NCBI RefSeq assembly: GCF_019578655.1
Contig: NC_063262.1
Coordinates: forward strand, 1,185,582 to 1,249,581
DNA length: 64,000 bases
Direction of reading: 5' to 3'
From: Ricinus communis
Taxonomy: Eukaryota; Streptophyta; Magnoliopsida; Malpighiales; Euphorbiaceae
The notes under the pieces were generated by a model. That model did no database searches. It had not been told where the DNA came from and saw only the letters and a list, made by a program, of their open reading frames with translations. How positions within the stretch are numbered: the stretch's first letter is position 1; each line of letters begins with the position of its first letter. Below are positions 1 to 13,701 of this stretch, in pieces. A program made the position numbers and the translations under genes.

Positions 1-1859
1 GTTTCAATAGTTGCAGTTTCAACTATTGGCTGCTTTTGGGGCTTCCTTATCTGACATTCAAATTTAGCCGGTGGTTGAAAATCAGTATTCACTCATGACT
101 CATCACACATATGATCTAACTGAAATCAATTTGTCATAAGCCAGGAATACAGCCTTGCCTCTGAATGAGTCTCAGATGAAAAATGATGATTTTCAACATT
201 GTCACTGCCCCTTTCAGGTCTATAAGTTTGCTCATCTTTGTCACTACCATTATCACTTTCAACCATATCAGAGTCCTCATTTGTATCACTCTCATTATCA
301 CTTTCAGCTGTATTAGCATGATCGTCTTCATCGATCTCAGTGTCGCCTTCAGCTTCGAGTTCTTCTTTCTCAAGTTCATCAAACCTGGACATCATACGAG
401 CATACTCATCATCTTCAACTCCAACCTTCTTATCATCTGTCCCTGAAAAAGAGAGTTGCAATATCTTAATTGCCGAACCTTTCAAATTTAGTAGAACAAC
501 AGAGAGCAATTTCACTCATCCTAATAAAATAGAAGCTTGTGTTTCTTTGGACCCATAGTTCGAAGCTAAAGAATTTTAAAATTAAATGCAACTCATATAA
601 TTTCCCTTGCAATCTATTAGTATATCACACAGACAGAGATTAACAAATCCACAATTACATACTTGATTAACCATTAATTTAATTGCAGTGAAAGTTTGAA
701 AATCAACCTACCTACTTTAGACTGTACTTCACTAGAACTTTCTTCGACATAATCTTCCCTTATCTCCACTAGACCCTCCTGTTCTCCAAATTGATAGATT
801 AGAAACAATAAAACACACAAATATCTAAAGCATGAGAGTAACAGATTATCTAACTATTACCCTATAATAATAAAAAGAAGCTATAATAAATAAGGAGGAG
901 TAACTTTAGCGTTCAGATTAGATTTAAATACCAAAGGGTGACACATTATCTAAAATTTACCGCATAAAAAGAGTAATTTTAGTGTTAATCAAGATTTCCA
1001 AACGCCAAAAAGAGTAAAATTTTGCCAAACTCACCGCTGTCTCAGAAGCAGTAGAATCAAAAAATGAAGCCTCAGCTCTAAGATCCTTTATATTAGCCTT
1101 AAGAGATTCAACTTGAGAATCCAAAACCTTTCCTCTCCTTTTCAGAATCTCTGCTGTTTGCTTTGCTGTTCTTTCAGCATAGTAACCTTCTCCTAAAAGA
1201 ACCTTTCCACCACAAAGAAACGATCACAATTTCTAAGCTGCATCCAATCCAAGCAAACTAAGGGCATGTTTGCTATCAATTATGTTTGTGGTTTTCTGTT
1301 CTGTTTTTAAATTTTGAAAAATGTATCATACTGTAAAGTCTAAAATGCAAGAATTCAATGAATTGAATTCCACTCAGCCAATTCTCATGTTTGAAAGGGA
1401 AATAGCTGCCAAAATTCAATTCTTTCAACTTATAGAAACAAGGCTAAAATTACAAACAGGCCCCAACAAACTCAAAAAAAAGAAGCGCAAACTTTACCAC
1501 TAACTCATTTGTGTGTATCAATTTGCCAGGAAAAAAAGCAGCTTTTCCAAAAGGAACCTGAAACAAAAAATCAACAATCAAAACGCATTGTTTTTCAATT
1601 AAAAATATTTTCTTTAAAAAAAAAAACTCAGTTACAGTGAGGTTGACCGACTTACCATGACGTCATGGTGGAGTTGATCGGGGAGGCGAGTAATCAGGTT
1701 AATAAGATTGTTGTTATCGGCGATGAATTGATTAAGGCTTACGAGTTCATTTTGCTTCTCTGAAATTGCTTCCTCTACTCTTTTTGCTGCTTTATGTGCT
1801 TCGTTCACGGGAAATATTGACGCGAATGAGGTAACCGTTCCTTTCCTTGACTCCTCCAT
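1..1859 (-). CDS. URI1: URI-type unconventional prefoldin (RPB5-interacting), 5' part; continues past the left edge
   Basis: URI is the alpha-type prefoldin subunit of the R2TP/prefoldin-like complex that assists RNA polymerase assembly. The start ATG is at 1859 (MEESRKGTVTSF). Exons read by eye are 1656-1859, 1498-1557, 1035-1202, 712-778 and one beginning at 442; all junctions are GT-AG and phases match. The first two or three exons encode the prefoldin fold: a coiled coil, then the strands VPFGKAAFFPGKLIHTNELV and VLLGEGYYAERT, both family hallmarks. The exon from 442 is very acidic (DDEYARMMSRFDELEKEEL, then Asp/Glu/Ser runs), as in URI proteins. A further in-frame stretch around 1-90 (PPAKFECQIRKPQKQP) suggests the gene continues beyond the window; the 3' splice pattern near 90-140 is unclear. 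Another in-frame codon upstream at 1940 is not an ATG-supported start. Confidence 0.82.
1260..1464. mobile_element. hAT-like MITE in a URI intron (copy 1)
   Basis: A 205-bp insert lies in the intron between exons 1203 and 1497. Its ends are imperfect inverted repeats (GGGCATGTTTG at the left, reverse complement GGGCCTGTTTG at the right). It is flanked by a near-identical 8-bp direct repeat, AGCAAACT (1252-1259) and AACAAACT (1465-1472), the duplication size typical of hAT elements. A core of about 40 bp (GAATTCAATGAATTGAATTC, then CAATTCTCATG) recurs near 25935 and 27690. It is non-coding. Confidence 0.6.
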
Positions 1860-2045
1860 TGTTGTCGTTTTTGCAGTGCTAAGAGGAAACTGAAGCTCCC
1901 ACTCAAAGTGTCCTCTATGTTCTTTTCTTTTTTTCAACACTTACATTTTTCTTATATAGTTTGGTTCTTCTTTTTTAATTTATTAGAGGTTGATTGATTA
2001 ATATATTTTAAATTCATTTATTTGAGGGTATATATTTTTAAAATG

Positions 2046-2048
<3 letters not shown>

Positions 2049-2115
<67 letters not shown>
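2049..2115. repeat. (TA)n microsatellite
   Basis: About 33 uninterrupted TA units lie just upstream of the URI gene, at the left edge of an AT-rich repeat block. Length is likely to vary between individuals. Confidence 0.95.
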
Positions 2116-2119
<4 letters not shown>

Positions 2120-2860
2120 TTTTAAAAATTTTAAAATTTTTAATATATATATATTTAATATTTGACATATAAAATTTCTATTTTGACATATATATTATTT
2201 TTAACATATAGAATCCAAGCTTTTACATAATTTTATAATTTTTTTATTAATTTATTGATAAATCTAACTAAATATTGATTTTAATTTTAAAAAATAAAAT
2301 ACTAATTAATAGATATTTTTAATTAAATAATAATATTAATTCTATTTAAAAAATAATATTTTAATTATATTCTTAATATTGTATTGATTAATATATTAAT
2401 TTTTCAATTAAATGTTAATTTTAATTCTAAAAATTATATTTTTAATATAATTATCATATTAAATGATTATTATATATTATCATATATTGAAATCATTTGA
2501 GTTACTTTATCATATCTATAAAATTTAAATTTTAATATTAATAATAAATAATAATTTATTTTTAATTATATAATTTATTTTTAATTCTAAAAAATAGCAA
2601 TATCAATTATATTAATAATATTAATTTATATAATACTAAAATTAATTAATAAATATTTTTAAAATAATTTTATATTATTATATTAATAAAAATCTAAAAT
2701 TATAAAAAACTTAAAATGAAAATTTATATAGTTAATTTGCTTTTATTTTTAAAATATTAAATATTAAAAACGATTAAGTTGTATTTATCAATTTAATTTT
2801 GTAATCGAAATAATAATAATTAACATGCAACGTATAGGTAGTCAACTAGTTACTACTTAA
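2116..2860 (+). repeat. AT-rich dispersed repeat, copy A
   Basis: This non-coding AT-rich stretch starts after the TA array (TTTGACATATATATT region) and ends with a less AT-rich tail, ATGCAACGTATAGG then CAACTAGT (2825-2850). The same order of sub-motifs (AATTAATTAATAAATATTTT, then ATTATTATATT, then the CTAGT-like tail) is found in copy B (3655-4275) and in the right half of the 33-34 kb element. The tail somewhat resembles the CTRR-type 3' ends of non-autonomous Helitrons, but no hairpin is clear, so the class is left open. Confidence 0.45.
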
Positions 2861-3300
2861 ATTTTAAACTTTATATCTTTTTATAATTTTATCCAATTAT
2901 TTTAAAATTTTAAAATAAATATTTATTTTTAAAAGTACTTGTTGGTAATAATTTATTACAATGAGAAAAATAACGTAACAAATCAATTATGCTTACTAAC
3001 ATATAAATTACTAAATTAATATAAAAAATATTATATATTTAGATATAAAAAATATTAAAATATATGAGATTTTTAATGGTCATATTATTAAGTTTAGGAT
3101 AAATTACTTTTACTTGATTCATAAATATTAGTAAGCACAATAGACTTTCTACATCATCTATTTTACTGTAAAATCTTAAAATTGTTATTCATTTTTCTTA
3201 AAATAAATAAATAAATAAATATTTATTTTAAAATTTTAAAATAATTGAATAAAAAATATAAAATTTAGAATTTAATTTATAATTAGCTCGTTTAAAAAAA
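2855..3300. repeat. Foldback (inverted-repeat) element between copies A and B
   Basis: Two arms point at each other around a centre near 3060. A 35-bp stretch at 2894-2928 is the exact reverse complement of 3213-3247. Further in, TGCTTACTAA (about 2990) pairs with TTAGTAAGCA (about 3130). Between these the similarity continues with small gaps. No reading frame is present. The structure fits a foldback MITE; target duplications cannot be identified in such AT-rich flanks. Confidence 0.55.
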
Positions 3301-3654
3301 TAGATAATAAAATTTAAATTTAATAATTATTTATTTTAAAGAGATAGGTATCGTTTTTACACACTTCTACATGAAAATCTTACCTTAATCTTTTATTTGC
3401 TATAAAAATTTATCATAATTTGTTCCATCAAAACAAACTAAACCTTAATAAAAAAATAATACTACTATAAAATTAAATTACTAAATTTTAATACTAAGAA
3501 TAGTTTTAGGTTAATATTAGCAAAAACTTAATTTTATTTATATCAATATTAATATACTGATTGCAAGAGCATTATCCGATCAATAATAAAAAAATAAAAT
3601 TCCATAATTATAATTTATCCTTTAATTTTAGTTTAGGAAAATAGTAAATGATAA

Positions 3655-4275
3655 ATATTAGATATATATATATATTAATTTTGAAACTTAAACTTTTTGA
3701 TGTATGTTTTTAATTTTTTTATATAAAATTTTTATTTTGACATGTGTACTTATAGAAACATAAAATTCAAACTAATGTATAATTTATTAAAATTATATTT
3801 ATAATGATAAAATATTCACTATAATTATAAGAAATAATATATTAATTATATTTTAATATTATATTATCTAGTAAATAGTTTTTAAATCAAATAACGATAC
3901 TAATTTTATTTAAAAAAATAGTATATTAATTATATTTTAATATTATATTAACTAATAAATTAATTTTTTAATTAAATAATAATTCTAATTACAAAAATAA
4001 CATTTTAAATTTTATTTTTAATATTATATTTAACAATAAACTAAAATTTTAGATTATATAATATATTTTTAATTTAAAAAATAATAATATCAATTATAAT
4101 GATAGTGTTAATTCATATAATATTAAAATTAATTAATAAATATTTTATATTATTATATTTCTAAAATTTATAAAATCAAAAAAATTTATAAATAATCAAT
4201 TTATTATTATTTTTAAAATATTATTAATTAATATTAATAGCCGTAGAATACAAGAATAAACCACTAGTAATAATA
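3655..4275 (+). repeat. AT-rich dispersed repeat, copy B
   Basis: This is in the same orientation as copy A and carries the same series of sub-motifs: a TATATATATA start, TTTTGACATGTGTAC, repeated ACTAATAAATTAATTTTT blocks, AATTAATTAATAAATATTTT, and a tail ending in ACCACTAGTAATAATAA. It is AT-rich throughout and has no coding potential. It directly precedes the 5' region of the RING E3 gene. Confidence 0.45.
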
Positions 4276-4455
4276 ATAATTTACTATCTTTTAAACAGAA
4301 AAAACATTCCCTCCTTTCTTTTCAACGTCAGTAAAGAAAAAAAAAATACCACAACACAAACTTGGTTTTCACAATTGACCATGGACTAGGGACAGAGTGT
4401 GACTGTCACCTTCCTTCACGCGCGTATCCCAACCATCCGCCAACAGAACACAGCT

Positions 4456-4458
<3 letters not shown>

Positions 4459-4486
<28 letters not shown>
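4459..4486. repeat. (CT)n tract in the probable leader/promoter of the FLY gene
   Basis: Fourteen CT units lie about 570 bp before the FLY start codon, followed by pyrimidine-rich sequence to 4900. CT-rich tracts are common near transcription start sites of plant genes. A related (CT)n run at 9306-9332 lies within an intron of the same gene. Confidence 0.6.
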
Positions 4487-5048
4487 TGACCTCCATTTTA
4501 CCAAAAACCAAACAAAGAAAAAAGGACCAAGAAGAAAGAACCAATGTCAATTTTCAACTACTACCAATACCAAAGCACCCTTTAAATCTACTCTCTTTAT
4601 CTTTATTATTATTATTATTATTACTACTATTCTTCTTCTTCTTCTTATTATCATATGATCCTGTATTCTATTTGTAATCTATAAAGCTTGCCACTTTCTA
4701 AATTCTTTTTCTTCAATTGATGGTTATGTTTGTTTGTTTGATTGATTACTACCACTATTACTAGTTTCATTAATTAATTTTGATCAAAAGTCGTTGAGCT
4801 CTCACTTTCTCTTCAGGTTGTTAGTTCCAATTTGTTTGTTTATTTGACTCTACTTCAAAGCAACCTCTTTTATCTACTTCTTCTTCTCTCTATTAATACT
4901 TAGGAAGCTTCTCTTGATGGGCTGGTTTGTTTCTTTCTCTTATTCTTCTCTTTGGAGCTTGAGTTTCTTTGAATTGAATCTTTAGCTATTGCTGATTCTG
5001 AGGTGGGTTTTTGGTGGAGTGAAGTAAAATTCAGGTGCTTTTGCTGAT

Positions 5049-8000
5049 ATGGTTGATTGTAGAAATTTCGGTCTTTTTTATTTTTACGAAAGGAGACGCT
5101 TAGGGTTTGTTTTTAAACTTGTTTTTGGGTTATGGTTTGGGTTTGTGGTTCTAAGGCCGGTGGCAGGCGTCAGACCCTTGAAGGAGCGAGCTAGGTCGTG
5201 GGGGGACGAGGTAAGTGTTTGGTTTGGAGCTTTCAATGTTATTATGCTTTGGGTGTGTTTAATTCTGGATTACTTTGTTGGTTTTGATGAGAACTTGTAA
5301 TCAAATTGTAGAGTTGGATTAAGAAAAAATGCAGATTTGATTGGTTAAGTTTGTTGTTTATTGTGTAAAGTTTGGATTTTTGGCCATTATTCAGTAACAA
5401 TCATGTTTAGTTTGTTGAAATTCAGTTGCACTTTTCAAATAAAATTTTGGTGGGGTTTGATAGCGACTTGTGAGAGGTTGTATGAGAATTAAGGAAATGA
5501 AATTGGGCAATGGCAAGTGTGTTAGCTCGTTAGTGCTTTGTGCAGTTAAGTTACAAGTTACCGAGTTCCTATTTCGGGGAAAAGAAGTCAAAAGAAACTA
5601 GCTAATGCTGCAAGAACGAGATTTATAGAGGACATTTGCTGTGAGCAGGCTTTATTGCACTGTATATTTCGAGTTGCCTGGATTAAACAAGTGCAGGAAA
5701 ATTTTTATTTCACAGTTATCTTATTCAGATTTCTAAGTAAACAGGCACTCTACTTTTATAACATTGTTGTTGGCTGCTCCACAGTTAATGAGCACAAAGA
5801 CCAATCATATTTCTAAGAGTGCTAGAGCGATGACTATATTACGTGAATTATATATTTAAACATCACTTGATATTAGAAAGGTCTAAGCTGGTTTTAGAGC
5901 TCTAACCAACAATGTCCTGTGTTGAAATAGATGTTACTCTCAAAGACTGTGATTCAATTTACTCATATTTTATTCACATGCACTTTTGTACATGTCGGTA
6001 TCTGAATTTTAATGTGGAATGGAGCTTATGATCTAGGTAAGGACAGTAACAACCGTTGTAGTTAAAATCAAATTGAAGATGTGGGGAGGAGGACTTGCAT
6101 AGTGCAACAATTTTTGAAATGTATATTGCACCATCAATATGTTTGAATCTAATTTTTGGTTATTGATATTTGCTTCTTGCAGTGGCTATTTGTTAAAAAA
6201 GATGAAAATGATTTGGGTCCATTTTCTGCATGGAACATAACTGGAACTTACCGAGGTTTGTGACTTTTGTACTTGGTCATATGTTGAACTTGCATGGACC
6301 ATAAATTCCTTATGCTTTTGCATTAAATAATTCAGCTAAAGTGCACAAGTTTACAGCCAAATACTGAGTGTATACAGCAGAGTATATATAGAAGAAAAGG
6401 ACAAAAGACCAATGGGAGAGTTGCAATTCTGGTATATCAGGATGTCTCTGTCCGATCCGATCGCACTTCCTTTCTATTCTTAGCAGTAAAAGAGTTCTAG
6501 TTACATTCTTCCTGGCCCTTATAGTTGCTCTGCATCATGGAGTATCAATGGCATTGTGGCAATAATTTGCCACATATTGTGGGATGTACACTCAAATTTG
6601 ACTATTGCTTGTTATGTGATTCTACATGGGCATAGTACTAGATAGAAAAACAATAGTCTTACATGAACAAATGCAAGCAAAATTTGTTGCAAGTTTAGGA
6701 ATTGCTTGACACAGTTCAATTTATATATGCCCAAGACTTTTAGTTAGTTAAATGTATTTTGTGCATTGTATTCTGAGCCTTTAATGTTTATTAGCATTGA
6801 TCAAATTTAGTAGTCTTCTATGCTTCTGTTATCACATCTATGTTTGGCTTCTGAATTGCAGGGAGTTGGAAATTTCTAGATTCCACAAACAGTTCTTCCA
6901 GGTTTCCAGATTTTAGGAAATCCAATGGTGATTCCATCATTGAATTAGTCAGCACACCAACAAAAATAACTGGTGTGCATTATGTCCAGGTGAGGGTTTT
7001 CCCCCTCATGTTGAGATCTATGTTTTGGCAAGTTCTTTTATGGGTAGAAATAATTTTTGATTCGAATCTCTTTGGATTTCTTTGTTTATGGACTTTGCCA
7101 TACTAGCTCAAAATCTTGTAAAAAATTGGCCCTATGAAATTGATAGTCCTCCATGCATTTGGCAGTTGAGCTTTGTTCACCTCAAAACCCAAAGTGGATA
7201 TGAAAAAAGATGGATATGTTTAGTACTACAAATTGGAAAGAAATGATTGGACACTTCATTTATAAGCAACTAGTTGCACAGGAGAAAAACCAATACTCAA
7301 ATGTTACCGGTCTTATGGACGACAGACATTTGTACTTGAAAAAGAAAAGCTCTATATTCATGTTCAAAGTTAATAATCATCATATTCATTTTAGTAAAAA
7401 CTTAGCATAATAATTTTTGGAAAATGCCTCAGTAACTTGTTTCGTTCTGGTGCTGGATGGTTTTGCACTCACACTGACTTTTCACTTCACTCCAAATTTT
7501 GTGTTGCAAAAGTATGGTTAAGTGTGCGTTTGTTGCTTTACTGCTTTGAATCACTGGAAACTAATGCAATTTCTGATGTCTATATTCAATATTTTTAGCA
7601 AATCTAAGCAAGAAAGACATAGGTTTAACAGCTCATATGCTCAATCTAGCCTGGTGCAATTGGGTGTTCTAGTTCTTAGTTGGCCACATTCTGTTTGGAT
7701 TGCCTAAGCTGATAATACTGCTGGATTAAGACTTTTGTTTTGTCTGGGAGTTTCAGTTTTAGTTCATTTGATGGAATCATTAACAACTAGAGCTCCAAAA
7801 GTTGACTATATGCCATGACATATATGTTAGCACTCCAATTAGTCTTATCAAATTTATACTAGCTTCGATATTTGATTTTGCATGTTCTGATCATATTTTC
7901 ACTAAAAAGAATGTTATGTTTCTTGCTCACGGTGTTGACAACAGGGTGCTATTATTTTCCATGATGTGTTTGACAATGCACATAATGTCGGCGGTGCTCA

Positions 8001-9301
8001 AATTAGAGTCGAAGGTGTTTATATATGGCCCTTTAGACAACTTCGAATGGTAGCTAACAGGTGAATCTCATAGATTCTAGTATCAGCTGCATTATAAGTT
8101 TTCTAAAAGAATTTTCATTACATGTTCATTAAAGAATGTTGGATTTGTTCCTCCAAATTGTGGATCCTTTAGCTAGATTAAGTACTTAATGGGATGCTAA
8201 GTATTAATTCCCTGAATTGATTTTCTTATGGTTCAAAGGCATGTAATTCATGTGCTGGACCAGCTCTGTTTGAAATAATTATGTTGTTATATGCCTGTCT
8301 TCATTTCTTTTTCCACATTTCTGGAAATCCATATGATGCTGGTTACTCTATATTTCCATAAATTTCCCTATTGATATCTTATAGACTTGGTTTGACATAT
8401 CTCTTTCAGTACTAATGTTCTATTTTTAATGCATTATGACAGTGGAAAAGAGGCAGAGTTGAGCCAAGAAGAAGATTATATCTTATCTAATCCATATCAT
8501 TTGGTAATAGTTCTATTCAGCTTGTGTCTGATATAATTGTAATATATTTGATTAAAGATACTTCTGCTATGGTTTCCTATGATTTTTCTTACACTTTTTT
8601 TTAAAATCTTCTTTTGTATCTTGCTGTATGATTGATTGTTGCAGTCATTTCTTTCACATATGTAAGCATTTTATCTAGTTACCATAAGCTGGAACTATGA
8701 TAAATTGGCTTTTCTTTGCATGTCTAAATTTTTTCCCCAAACTGTCTAGGTAATTATTTGCATCACAGGTTTAATTGAAGAACTGGCCTTATTTGTTTGA
8801 TTACATAATTTGTTAAAGATAGGAATGGATTTGGATTATATGCTTTAGTTGGCATTGAAAGAATTTTATGCTGGTTTAGGGCTGGTAGTTCTGAACGCTG
8901 CACCAGGCTTTGGCTGGATCTTGAGATACTTGCATTAGCATAAATAAATGCACTGAGCAAAATTTTTGTGTCATCTTTTTAATTTTTATTCCTGATGGTG
9001 ATGCTGAGTCTAACTTACCACTTTGTTGAACAGCTTGGAGTATTCTCATCTCAAGTGTTCCAGGAATCTCCACGAGATAAATTATGGAGAAGAAAAAATT
9101 GTAATTTTCTGTACTTTGCTTTAACTTCAAGGTAAAACTAACAATACAGGATGTTGATTTTCTTCTTTTTCCTTTTTTTTTTGTCTTATTGCAGCACCAA
9201 TTTATGAGATGGAGAAACATTGTAATATTGAAATTGCAGCCCAAATTACGCGTGTCTCGTCCATTCAAAATGGTACTTGAAAATGACATAATTTTCTTTT
9301 T

Positions 9302-9332
<31 letters not shown>

Positions 9333-12300
9333 TGTCTTCTTTCCCCCTCTGGTAGCACTTAACAATTGAGTTGTAAGCACTTTGCTTTACATCTATTATT
9401 TTTCTTCTTCTTGTTCCTGATGAGAAATGGTTCACTAATGGAAATAAAATAAGGGTAAGGGGGAAATGATGATATAATTAATTGTGTAGCTTTTTCCCAG
9501 TGGATTTAAAACACAATCCTTTCTACTTCATATCAAATTTATTGTATTCAGCTCACGAGCATGCTTTGTTTATTAAAGTTATTACATTTTCTTTGTAGAC
9601 GGAGATCGTGATCGTTATCACTTAGAAGGGTTAATGCAGAGTCCTGCTGTTGATGATGATGGGGATTGCTTCTCTCCCTTACTTCTAAATGCTACTTCTG
9701 TCAACATTGAAGTCTATTATAATAAAGCAGTGAACTATACCTTGATGGTTACTTTTGTATCCTTAATATATCATTCTTCCTTGGGATTCATGCTAATGTT
9801 TAATTAGCTAGCTACACCTTGGTGGTTCCTTAACATGGTTGCTTCAGGTCTCTTTCCTCCAAGTGCTTTTGTTGATTCGACAAATGGAACATAGCAACAC
9901 TCAATCGGTAAGATATATACTTTGTACTTGTGTCATAAGCAATTAATTTGTATGGATGTTTTTGTGGATCTCAACAGTTTGGATTCGAAAAGATTAAGGT
10001 ATCTTAATCCAGATTGCTAAATGGTATACTATATTCTAGATCATTAATCCAGAGGACTTTTGAAATTTCAATCCAGTTGCAAATCAGAACTGATTCTGAT
10101 CTCCCAGTTCTATAAACATTTTTATGATTGCCAAAGTGATATTTCTGATTCTCCTGAATCAGGGAGCTGCCAAAGTTTCACTGTTAATGATTGGGCAGCA
10201 GGCTATCATGGATGCTTATCTCTGCCTTTTACATCTGACAGCAGGAATTTTAGTTGGTAACCTTCACAACTATAAGTAGCAACCTTTGCATTTTTTCTCG
10301 ATAATATTTCATGTTTTAGTTTTGAAATTTATGTACATTACATCGTGTAATAAATTATATATTTTCTAAAGTATGCACTCACCCAGAAAGCATATTGCTG
10401 CGCACATTTTATAATAGATTCATCATGTACTCTTTACTCATAGCATTTATATAACCGGTTAGTTTTTTCTGGATTTCCAGATTAGTTTTGTGATTGAACA
10501 TACTTAAAAACATTAATCTACACCTTCAAATAAAACTTGAAAAGGATTCACTTTGGCTTGTAAATACACATTATTTCTCTTTCCATGTGCATCCAATTGT
10601 TGTGTCCCATTTGGAGTAATGGGATTCAGTTTAAAAGGATTCACTCTCCATGTGCATCATGTTGCTCTAAATGGAATGTATTTTTGGTTGGGGAATATCA
10701 AACTATTGTAAACTAAAGTTTGCCTCAAATTTATCTAAATCTAAACTGAAGATGGTTCATCCAAGGCATCTCATTAGGTGAATAGTGTAACTATGTATTA
10801 GTATTAATATCACTTATAATCTGTACAGATATCATTTTTTATGTATCTCAAGGAACTCACGTCCTGCTATCTTTTCTGCATATATGTTAACCTTTCTCCA
10901 ACTTTTCATCATGTGGACTTCACCTATTGCATTACTTTTTGCCATGTATTAGCCTTTTTTCCATCTAACATACTTCACTCTTTTCTGTGCAGAATCTTTG
11001 TTTAATGCTTTCGCAACTGCTGCATTTTTCAAGTTTGTAGTTTTTTCAATTTTTGAGATGAGATATCTTCTTGCTATATGGAAAGCAAGCAGACCTATTA
11101 ATAGTGGTGAAGGTTGGGAGACAATGAGGCGTGAGCTCTCAGTTCTATATAGTCGCTTTTGTAAGTAACACTTTTGAAACGCTACTCGCCAATTTAGAGA
11201 TGGAAATTGTTTCTTGGGATGTACATGAATGTTGTGTGCATATTCATTTTCAAAGTTGTGTCTGTTTCATGCACACCTCCTGGTATATCACTTCTGCACT
11301 TACCACATACTCATCTATAATATTGCTTTTGATTCCATAGACAGAATATTCTATTGAAGATTTTTAGTCTTATGTTCTCAAGTCCCCTTTGTATGTTACT
11401 ACGTGGGCATATATATATATTAATATTATGAAATTAATTTTTGATCTTCTTAGATTAATTTGATATAACTACTGTAATTGCAGATGGAATACTTTTGGGA
11501 GGCATTCTGGTGATGTACGAGTTCCATAATTTTCTGCGACCAATTCTGTTCCTAATGTACTCTTTTTGGATACCTCAAATAATCACTAATGTTATTCGCG
11601 ACTCAAGAAAACCTTTGCACCCTCATTATATTTTAGGCATGACAATTACTCGGCTAGCAATTCCATTATATATATTTGGATGCCCTAACAACTTCATGCG
11701 CATTGAGCCTGACAAGAGTTGGTGCATGTGTTTGAGTGTATTTATGGGATTGCAAGCATCAATTCTTCTTCTTCAACACTACCTTGGTTCTCGTTGGTTC
11801 ATTCCTCGGCAGGTTGGACATTATTCTTGTTGATGTTTTTGTGTTGTGCCAAATCATTTTCTTTGTTTCCTCCTGGATTTTACTGGTGAGCCCATGCTGA
11901 TTCACGTGCATATATGTGCACATGCACATTCAATCTAGAAATTCTTTAACACATGATGCATGTACCTGGACATTTTCATTGCAATAACTTCTAAAGTATA
12001 TTTTTTATGCCTGGATATCTTTTGATTTTCAACAAGTACTCTGAATGTTTTTTCACTTGTCCTATAATTTTAATCTCATTTCCCCATGTATGAAATGTGT
12101 GATGAAAATTGTAGTTTTTGTTGCTTATCATGGAGGGAAAAATGCTGAAATTATGTTCATTTATTAACTTCTTATGTTCAGTCCGTGTATCTATACACAA
12201 ACTCTTTCATATCAGATGCATTGATGCATATGAATGAACTTTGTTAATCTGCAACTCCCCTCCCTCCTCCCCCACCCCAAATTCCCTGTAAAAGTTGAGA

Positions 12301-12674
12301 AAACTTACAGTGAGCATGTTGTGCTTTATTTTCTGCACATAACGCTTTGCTTTTGTTGTTAGCAGATTCTACCTGAGAAATATAGCTACTATAGAAGGTT
12401 CGATCAAGATACAAATCATGCCACAGACTGTGTTATTTGCATGACTGCAATTGATCTCACTCAGCGTTCTAATGATTGCATGGTACATCATTGGGATTGT
12501 GTATTTCTTTTCTTCCTTCCTCTCTTTCTGTTAATGTTGTCAACTCACTTTCAAACCGCAATTTTCCGACAGGTAACTCCATGTGATCATTTTTTTCATT
12601 CTGGTTGCTTACAAAGGTGGATGGATATCAAGATGGAATGCCCGACTTGCCGGCGTTCACTGCCACCAGCTTAG
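5049..12674 (+). CDS. FLY2: Transmembrane RING E3 ubiquitin ligase, FLYING SAUCER (FLY1/FLY2) family
   Basis: This is a TUL1-like endomembrane E3 ligase; in Arabidopsis FLY1 localises to endosomes/Golgi and affects pectin methylesterification in seed mucilage. Exons: 5049-5210, 6183-6255, 6862-6989, 7945-8060, 8443-8503, 9034-9100, 9195-9272, 9599-9756, 9848-9907, 10163-10256, 10993-11160, 11484-11812, 12366-12482, 12573-12674. They total 1713 nt (570 aa), the family's usual size. Residues about 15-40 form an N-terminal signal/anchor segment (VFKLVFGLWFGFVVLRPVAG), followed by the conserved RARSWGDEW. A luminal domain is followed by several hydrophobic helices in exons 9-12. The C-terminus is a RING-H2 finger: CVIC, CDHFFH, CPTC. 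A second family member, FLY1, cannot be excluded from sequence alone; proximity to BUB1 favours FLY2. A 3'UTR intron probably ends at 13137-13138. Confidence 0.9.
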
Positions 12675-13504
12675 GGAGATTGTTCCACTTCTGTTTATAT
12701 TACATAGGATTGATTGACATTGGCCCAACTGTTAATTACGGTAATGACATTATATAAGCCTTGAAGGAATTTTACTTCTACTTTTAGGATCTTTATAGAA
12801 AATATTGGTTTTCTGTGAAGTGAGATCCCTTGATTTAATTACTTGGTCCACTGGGAATCCCAATACTAAGGGCCTACAAATTAGAAGGAAGCCCTCTTAT
12901 CTTGCAGCCGCTTTAAGTCGGCTAGGACAGTAGTTCTTCAGTTCTCCTTAACCTTAATGGAACAGTTGGCTTGGGGATTTATTTTTCGCTTAAGATTTTC
13001 TTGGAGTAAATAATGATCCTCTTTGAAGATGATCTGCATACTATAGCATATTTTTCATGGTGCTGAACTTGTAATTGGTGCATATTTCAAATATTTGTTC
13101 ATTTACATGCTTTTCTTTTTTCTTTCCCTCTTTCAGGTTGACAAAAGAACCCAAATTTTGCTTGGGTACATCTTCAGAAGATAGGTGAGATAGAGATGCA
13201 AAAGACATGGAACTTTTCACTGGCGGTGCAAGCCTGCAACCAATTGTACTTGACATCCTTTGTATTAATTGTATAATGTATATCTTTAGCACCCTATGGA
13301 AATTATACAAATGCAAATTACTTCCAATTGCATCATTGGCACATTGCATTCATTTTTACCTTTTTCCTCTTCTGCAAATAAATTAACATGGTTATAGGCT
13401 AGCATTTGCAACTGGGGCAGACTGATTGATGGCTCTTCATAGAATTAGTCTTGGATCCTATTCACTCCCCTCTCCCAAATTGTTGTATTGGATTCAGCTT
13501 ATGG

Positions 13505-13538
<34 letters not shown>

Positions 13539-13700
13539 GTTTGAATTGATTAAGTTTTTTGTTATTTTTTTTTTAGCTTTTCCAAGAAATCTGAAGAGTG
13601 AATTTACAACCTAACTATGCTGCTGAAATCACTTCCATGAATAATTCTGCTTACCAGATGAAGATCACGAGTGTGTCATATACTGTACAGGACAGATACT
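12675..13700 (+). other. FLY 3' flank and 3'UTR, no further gene
   Basis: After the stop codon there is non-coding sequence with a plausible 3'UTR acceptor (CTTTCAG, about 13137), so the transcript probably extends to about 13300. A (TAA)n microsatellite lies at about 13505-13540. No conserved reading frame was found on either strand. Confidence 0.5.
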
Positions 13701-13701
13701 A

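Noticed and set aside
183..558. Open frames on the plus strand over the URI acidic exon
   Set aside because: They are shadows of the minus-strand acidic repeats; low-complexity composition and no domain.
4362..4677. Two overlapping frames upstream of the FLY gene
   Set aside because: They translate CT and TTA repeats (Leu/Ser and Ile runs); better explained as leader and promoter sequence.
8876..9358. A 160-codon frame on the minus strand
   Set aside because: It crosses FLY exons 6 and 7 on the opposite strand and encodes GA-repeat Arg/Glu; a shadow frame.
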